Shown here piece after piece: positions 59,801 to 64,000 of a DNA stretch of 64,000 bases. Made by a program: the position numbers and the translations under genes. Where the stretch lies: positions 11,162,501 to 11,226,500 of the forward strand of contig OZ017796.1 in the NCBI GenBank assembly GCA_963969395.1, read 5' to 3'. This stretch comes from Pseudoscleropodium purum. Taxonomy: Eukaryota; Streptophyta; Bryopsida; Hypnales; Brachytheciaceae. Below the pieces are notes generated by a model that was given only the letters and a program-made list of their open reading frames with translations, was not told the DNA's origin and made no database searches. How positions within the stretch are numbered: the first letter of the stretch is position 1; each line of letters starts with the position of its first letter.

Positions 59801-60735
59801 TTGATCCTCCCTAGTAACGTGGGATATGAATTGTTAGCTTAAGAAAAAATTTGCACATTTGTCTCTAAGAGCATTATCAAATTTTGCTTGGTAAGAAGCT
59901 CCTAGACATAAGAAAATTTAAATTAGGACTTCGGTCTTTGGACAATTAAAATAGAGCCCATTAGAAGCAAGGTAAAAGACAAAAAATATAAATATAAAAA
60001 GCCACTTCAAATCATATTTTAGAAAGAAAAATTAAGGAAATGACTCTTCAAATTTTAAAAAGGAGAAGAGCCAAGTTTCTAAGAAGAAGTTTCATAATGT
60101 AGATAATTGTACGGCTTCAACATGTAATGTGGACATGAAAAAATAAACTCAGAGTTTTATAATATGTTCATTTTTGCAAGTTCTTTTTTCATACTAACAT
60201 TCCTATATCAACATCTAAGTTTTGATTGAACAACCATATTTTTTATGTTGGACAACCAATAGTTGAATTGTTTGTGATAAATAATGTCAATTTTGTTAAA
60301 TTGGTGCAATTCTAGACTTTCCAACTCCATTTAATTTTCATAGTTAAAAATTGTGACACATACATACATAATAGTCTAAAATCTAGGAAAAATATATATT
60401 TATATTTCAAAACAAGTCTCTTGAAAGGTGCCAAAGAATTGAAATTCCACCAATTGAACAAATTGACGTAAATGCACTAATGATTAATCACAAGAGATTC
60501 TCCCATTTGATGTTTCCATCTATTGCAAATAAAGTTCCATCTCTCTTGAATATTTAATTATTCTTGAAGACAGTTTTTTGGTGTGCTTAAAATTGAAAAA
60601 ATTCCTCAAAATTCTTATTTTCCTACACCAAAATAAATAATTTTAATTAAAATTTTGACATCTATTTTTAGAATTATTTTTCACTAATATGTGCCTTATA
60701 GGTACAATATATTGGTTCTATTTTAAAAATCTTGG
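56870..60735. other. AT-rich gene-free stretch
   Basis: No gene is recognised. It contains a 15-bp tandem repeat (AAAAATATATCATCC, about 57083-57123). A short GC-richer block at about 57340-57430 opens TTTTTTTTTGACAGCGGG and resembles the T-run plus GACA start of the LINE 3' end at 24360, so it may be a 3' LINE stub. That last point is weak. Confidence 0.4.
57083..57123. repeat. 15-bp tandem repeat, about 2.7 units
   Basis: AAAAATATATCATCC is repeated in tandem, the last unit partial. Confidence 0.8.
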
Positions 60736-60739
60736 TTTG

Positions 60740-61618
60740 CATTAATTAGTAAAGGCTCAAAGTCTTATAATGAAATGAATTTTTAAAGATTTTTGTTAGG
60801 TTCCTATAGTGTCAAGTTTTATTGTGAATTTTTTTTTCATTTTTGTAAGGGAAGAAAATGTATTAGATTTTTGAGGATATGATTTTTTATTTCAATAAAA
60901 GCCTATGAGAAAAAAAGGATGCCTTTTGAAGCTCAAAATGCTCAAGCCCAATGTAACAAAAAAATGCAATAAAATTGAAATAAACTATTGATTTTTTTTC
61001 CTCTTTGAATAAATTTATGTATAGATGGAAAACATTACTTCATATCATTGGATTATTTATGTGAAAGTTATGAAGAGTTTTGATTTGTTAGCAATTAGAG
61101 CATCTTTTTGAAAAATATTGTATATGATTTGTTTTGAAATCAATATTTCTAATTCCTCAAAATAGAAAGGTTGACTAGGTGCAAATTACATACTACAACT
61201 ATCTTACTAGTAGGATTGACATCTTTCAATTTTCTTTTAAAATTATAAACCATTTAATTTTCCCCACCATCTTGTATCCACTTCCACTTAATAAATGGAA
61301 ATGATTTGATATTTTAAAATTTTCTTCCCCAATTTTTCAAATTGATTATCTACTTTAAGGATTTAATTCTCAAATCTCTACAATGCAATTTTTTTTAATT
61401 AAGACAATTCAAATTAAAGTTTGAAAATGTAATATGGCAACATACAAAAAAAACATTTCTTTTTCTATGAGGTCAAAGTTTCTAAAAGCAATTCTATACA
61501 TTTATAAGAGTCTATTGTAGAAAAATAGTTTTCTTTCATCATAACTCTTAATTTGCACTAGAAATGACAATTCTAAAATGATTTTTGTTGAAACATAGTC
61601 TTGAGACCTTCAGGGATA
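60740..61618. repeat. Probable AT-rich element, subfamily II (diverged)
   Basis: The right end reads CTTGAGACCTTCAGGGATAAA, matching the close of the copies at 22268 and 51687. The interior includes GTGAAAGTTATGAAGAG..TTGTTAGCAATTAGAGCATCTT, a diverged form of the shared block. The left boundary is uncertain. Confidence 0.4.
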
Positions 61619-62089
61619 AAGGCCACAATTTTGCCACAAATAAAACTGTACAAGGACAAGACCTATCACTAAGTTAGTTAGCCAAAAATCAATAGATTTG
61701 TGAATGAAAATTGAATAGGTGCAATAACCTTGAAAGCTATTCATCAAATACTTTTTTTATACACAATAATAGTTCAAAGTTAATGAATATGGTTTTTAAA
61801 GCTTTGAGCACTTAAGATAACTACATCTAAAACCAACACAATAAGAAATTCAATATAGTTCCCACAGAAAAAGCTTTTGTGGGGTCTTTTGGGTGGTGGC
61901 AAAAGGGAATTATAGATATCTTAGAATGCATTTTTTGGACACTATATGAATGAACTATGAAGTATTAAACATAGATATTTCTAAAACCTACCCTAGATTC
62001 TCATGAATAGTTAGAGTAAATTTTAGGCAAGAATCTCTAGGGGTTGATTTTAGAAAGAGCTCAAGTGTAGTTACCTTAAATGTCACAAT

Positions 62090-64000
62090 CTGGTTGGTGT
62101 GATACACACCATTTTTAAGAATATGGTCATTTTTACTTAAACTACTCACCAGGGTCCTTCAGTAACCAACAGCAATTACTCACCATGTGTAAACTGCCCA
62201 AACACTCCACAGGAAGTAGCATGTTTTCTTCATGCCTCTACTGTGCCCCAAATTGGTGATTCAACTGGATTGCTAATTCGTATGATCATCGTTGGAACAT
62301 GGAACAAATTTGTGAGCAGATGACATATTTTCCCTTGACTGTAAGCTTCCGTTCAGGTTTCAATTGATCAAAAACCTTCGAGAATTATGCTTTCTCTTGT
62401 GAAAAGGTGGAAAGAGGATAGCTGCACTGCGGAAGTTAAAATTGCAAAGCGAGCAATCAAATACTAGATAATCCATGTGTTACTCCTGCACTAGAGAATC
62501 CTGTGATATACTGCACTTGATCCTTTCATTGCAAAATGTAGTCAAATCTCTACATCTCTTCTACTATGAGCAGTTTTGTTGTTGTGTACAAAGTGAGTGC
62601 CTGGGTGACTCATGTAAAATGAACCGTACAGTTTCTAATTCAACCCGCATATGTTATTGCAGTGCTGGAGCTAGATTCTACCCATCCGGTCCTCTACTCT
62701 TTCTGTAACAACAAACACCGATACAGTGCATTCTGAAGTAACGATCGAATGTAAAAGGGTTTGAATACTTGATTGACTTTACAAAGCTCGATTCGAGAAT
62801 TTGATGAAATCAGCGTTGGCTCAAAACCTCATTACAACTTCTCTTAAAATTTATGCATTCCTCCGCCACAAATTCGCTGCAGAAGATCCAAAAAATCACT
62901 TATAATCACGCTGCGCCAAGGATGATACAAAAATATTTAACCGTTCTAAGTTACTGCAAAGCAAGCACGAGTGAAGAGAATCCAGACTTACAAAATTCGC
63001 TGGGCCATTTCAGATGCTTCCCACCGTGGACTCCAAGGATAATCTTGATATGGACGTGATACTAGAGGCTTCCCCCGTGCATCGAAATGCTGCACACTCG
63101 AGCAACAACTTAAGCAACAGCAAACAGGTACATGATATTATTTGCGTCACTTTTAGGCAATTTTACATGTGTAGAAGAGCGATCTTGGGAGGACGTATCG
63201 AGCTTCGGAGAGATCTTTGGGTATAACAGTCCAATTAGTTGAGATCGAGTTTATCATCACTGAGTGCAAGTTTTCATCACTATGTGCAATTTCAAAGTGG
63301 GTTTAAACTATACTGGTAAGCGACAACAGACCACCCGAAGTGACAATAGACAATAACGTTTCCATTCAAATATCAATGTCCCTAGACAGTTAGCTCAGTC
63401 ACGCTCACGCCACTTAGTAACATATCCAACCAAGTGTATGAGAAATAGAGGATGTGTTGGCAACAGGGGTTAGTGTCGAAGACAGGATCAGATCCCCAAA
63501 GTATTAGTACCCTCTATCATACAGTATGTATTCTGTAATGTAACCAGGTTGGTTATGATTTTCTCAGCAACGTACCTGAGAACTTTGAAGGGTGAAGGTT
63601 GGCTGTATCTTTGGAAATTGAATTGGCAACGCGAAATGTATCTGCACAAGAGAATTCCCAGGGGAACATCAATTTCAACTCAATACGAAATCAAAATAAG
63701 ATCTCTAACAGACATATTTGTTTTCTCCTCACAAATCAACCCCACGAATCAGAAGTAAAAAGATAAAAAAGAACCTGTTCAAAGCAAGAGTCCGTGCCCT
63801 CAACAGACATCAGCACAACCGAAAAAAATTAATTCTCAATACCTTAACACCTGTGCAGCACCGACTTACCAGAAACGCGAAAACTCCCGACGATGTCAAA
63901 ATAGAGATTTTTCGGTAGTGGAGCTGCGAAACACAAACATAACTAGACACGTAAATATCAAGCAGATACGACCACCTCAAGTATGCCTTAATCCCAAAGA
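62090..64000. other. Moderate-GC terminal stretch, unresolved
   Basis: Composition shifts away from the AT-rich repeats, as near the other genes, and short ORFs appear on the plus strand (for example 62475-62708 and 63718-63918). None has a recognisable domain or a clear exon chain. It may be UTR, intron or promoter sequence of a gene beyond the window edge. Confidence 0.3.

Noticed and set aside
62475..63918. Several 60-80-codon plus-strand ORFs near the right edge
   Set aside because: No recognisable domain and no convincing GT-AG exon chain, so they are not annotated as genes.

Overview
The window is nuclear DNA of a land plant, probably a non-seed plant (bryophyte or lycophyte grade). 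It holds single-copy plant genes with short GT-AG introns, a plant-type alpha-L-fucosidase, ANGUSTIFOLIA and PPR5, set among very AT-rich, gene-free stretches full of decayed transposons. The species cannot be named from the sequence. The non-seed-plant assignment is inference.

Layout. 1-3.0 kb: AT-rich terminal-inverted-repeat elements. 4-8.1 kb: a six-exon chloroplast-type PPR gene (PPR5/EMB2453-like, minus strand) with a telo-box tandem array upstream. 10.0-12.4 kb: a four-exon ANGUSTIFOLIA/CtBP-like gene (minus). 14.9-17.2 kb: a four-exon GH29 alpha-L-fucosidase (FUC1-like, minus). 17.2-24.3 kb: AT-rich repeats plus one GC-rich hAT miniature element. 24.4-28.9 kb: a dead L1-type LINE (minus). 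29.5-31.2 kb: two more GC-rich hAT-derived pieces and a decayed copy of the 46-47 kb membrane-protein gene. 32.7-42.7 kb: a candidate ~10 kb hAT-superfamily element carrying a divergent protein-kinase gene, a hAT transposase and an acidic third ORF. 42.7-46.1 kb: the 5' half of a Copia retrotransposon (minus) cut by that element and also hit by a small hAT element. 46.4-47.5 kb: an intact intronless gene for an unrecognised membrane protein (minus). 47.5-64 kb: mostly AT-rich sequence without genes, apart from an intronless, broken MAK/CDK-like kinase at 55.9-56.9 kb and a somewhat more GC-rich, unresolved stretch from about 62.1 kb.

The most interesting system is the GC-rich hAT family. Its copies share the ends CAGGGTTGACACGACG... 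and ...GAGATTCGTCAACCCTG. Three short copies have perfect 8-bp target duplications, which is the hAT signature. The large copy has the same ends and carries GTCCGCCC-type repeats both next to its termini and just upstream of its two divergent genes. Its kinase (catalytic loop HNDLSPDN, CDWG in place of DFG) looks like cargo or an accessory gene. Both main genes are broken almost only by in-frame stop codons. The large copy lacks a matching target duplication, and the distal half of the Copia element is missing, so its integrity as one unit is inferred and needs comparison with other copies.
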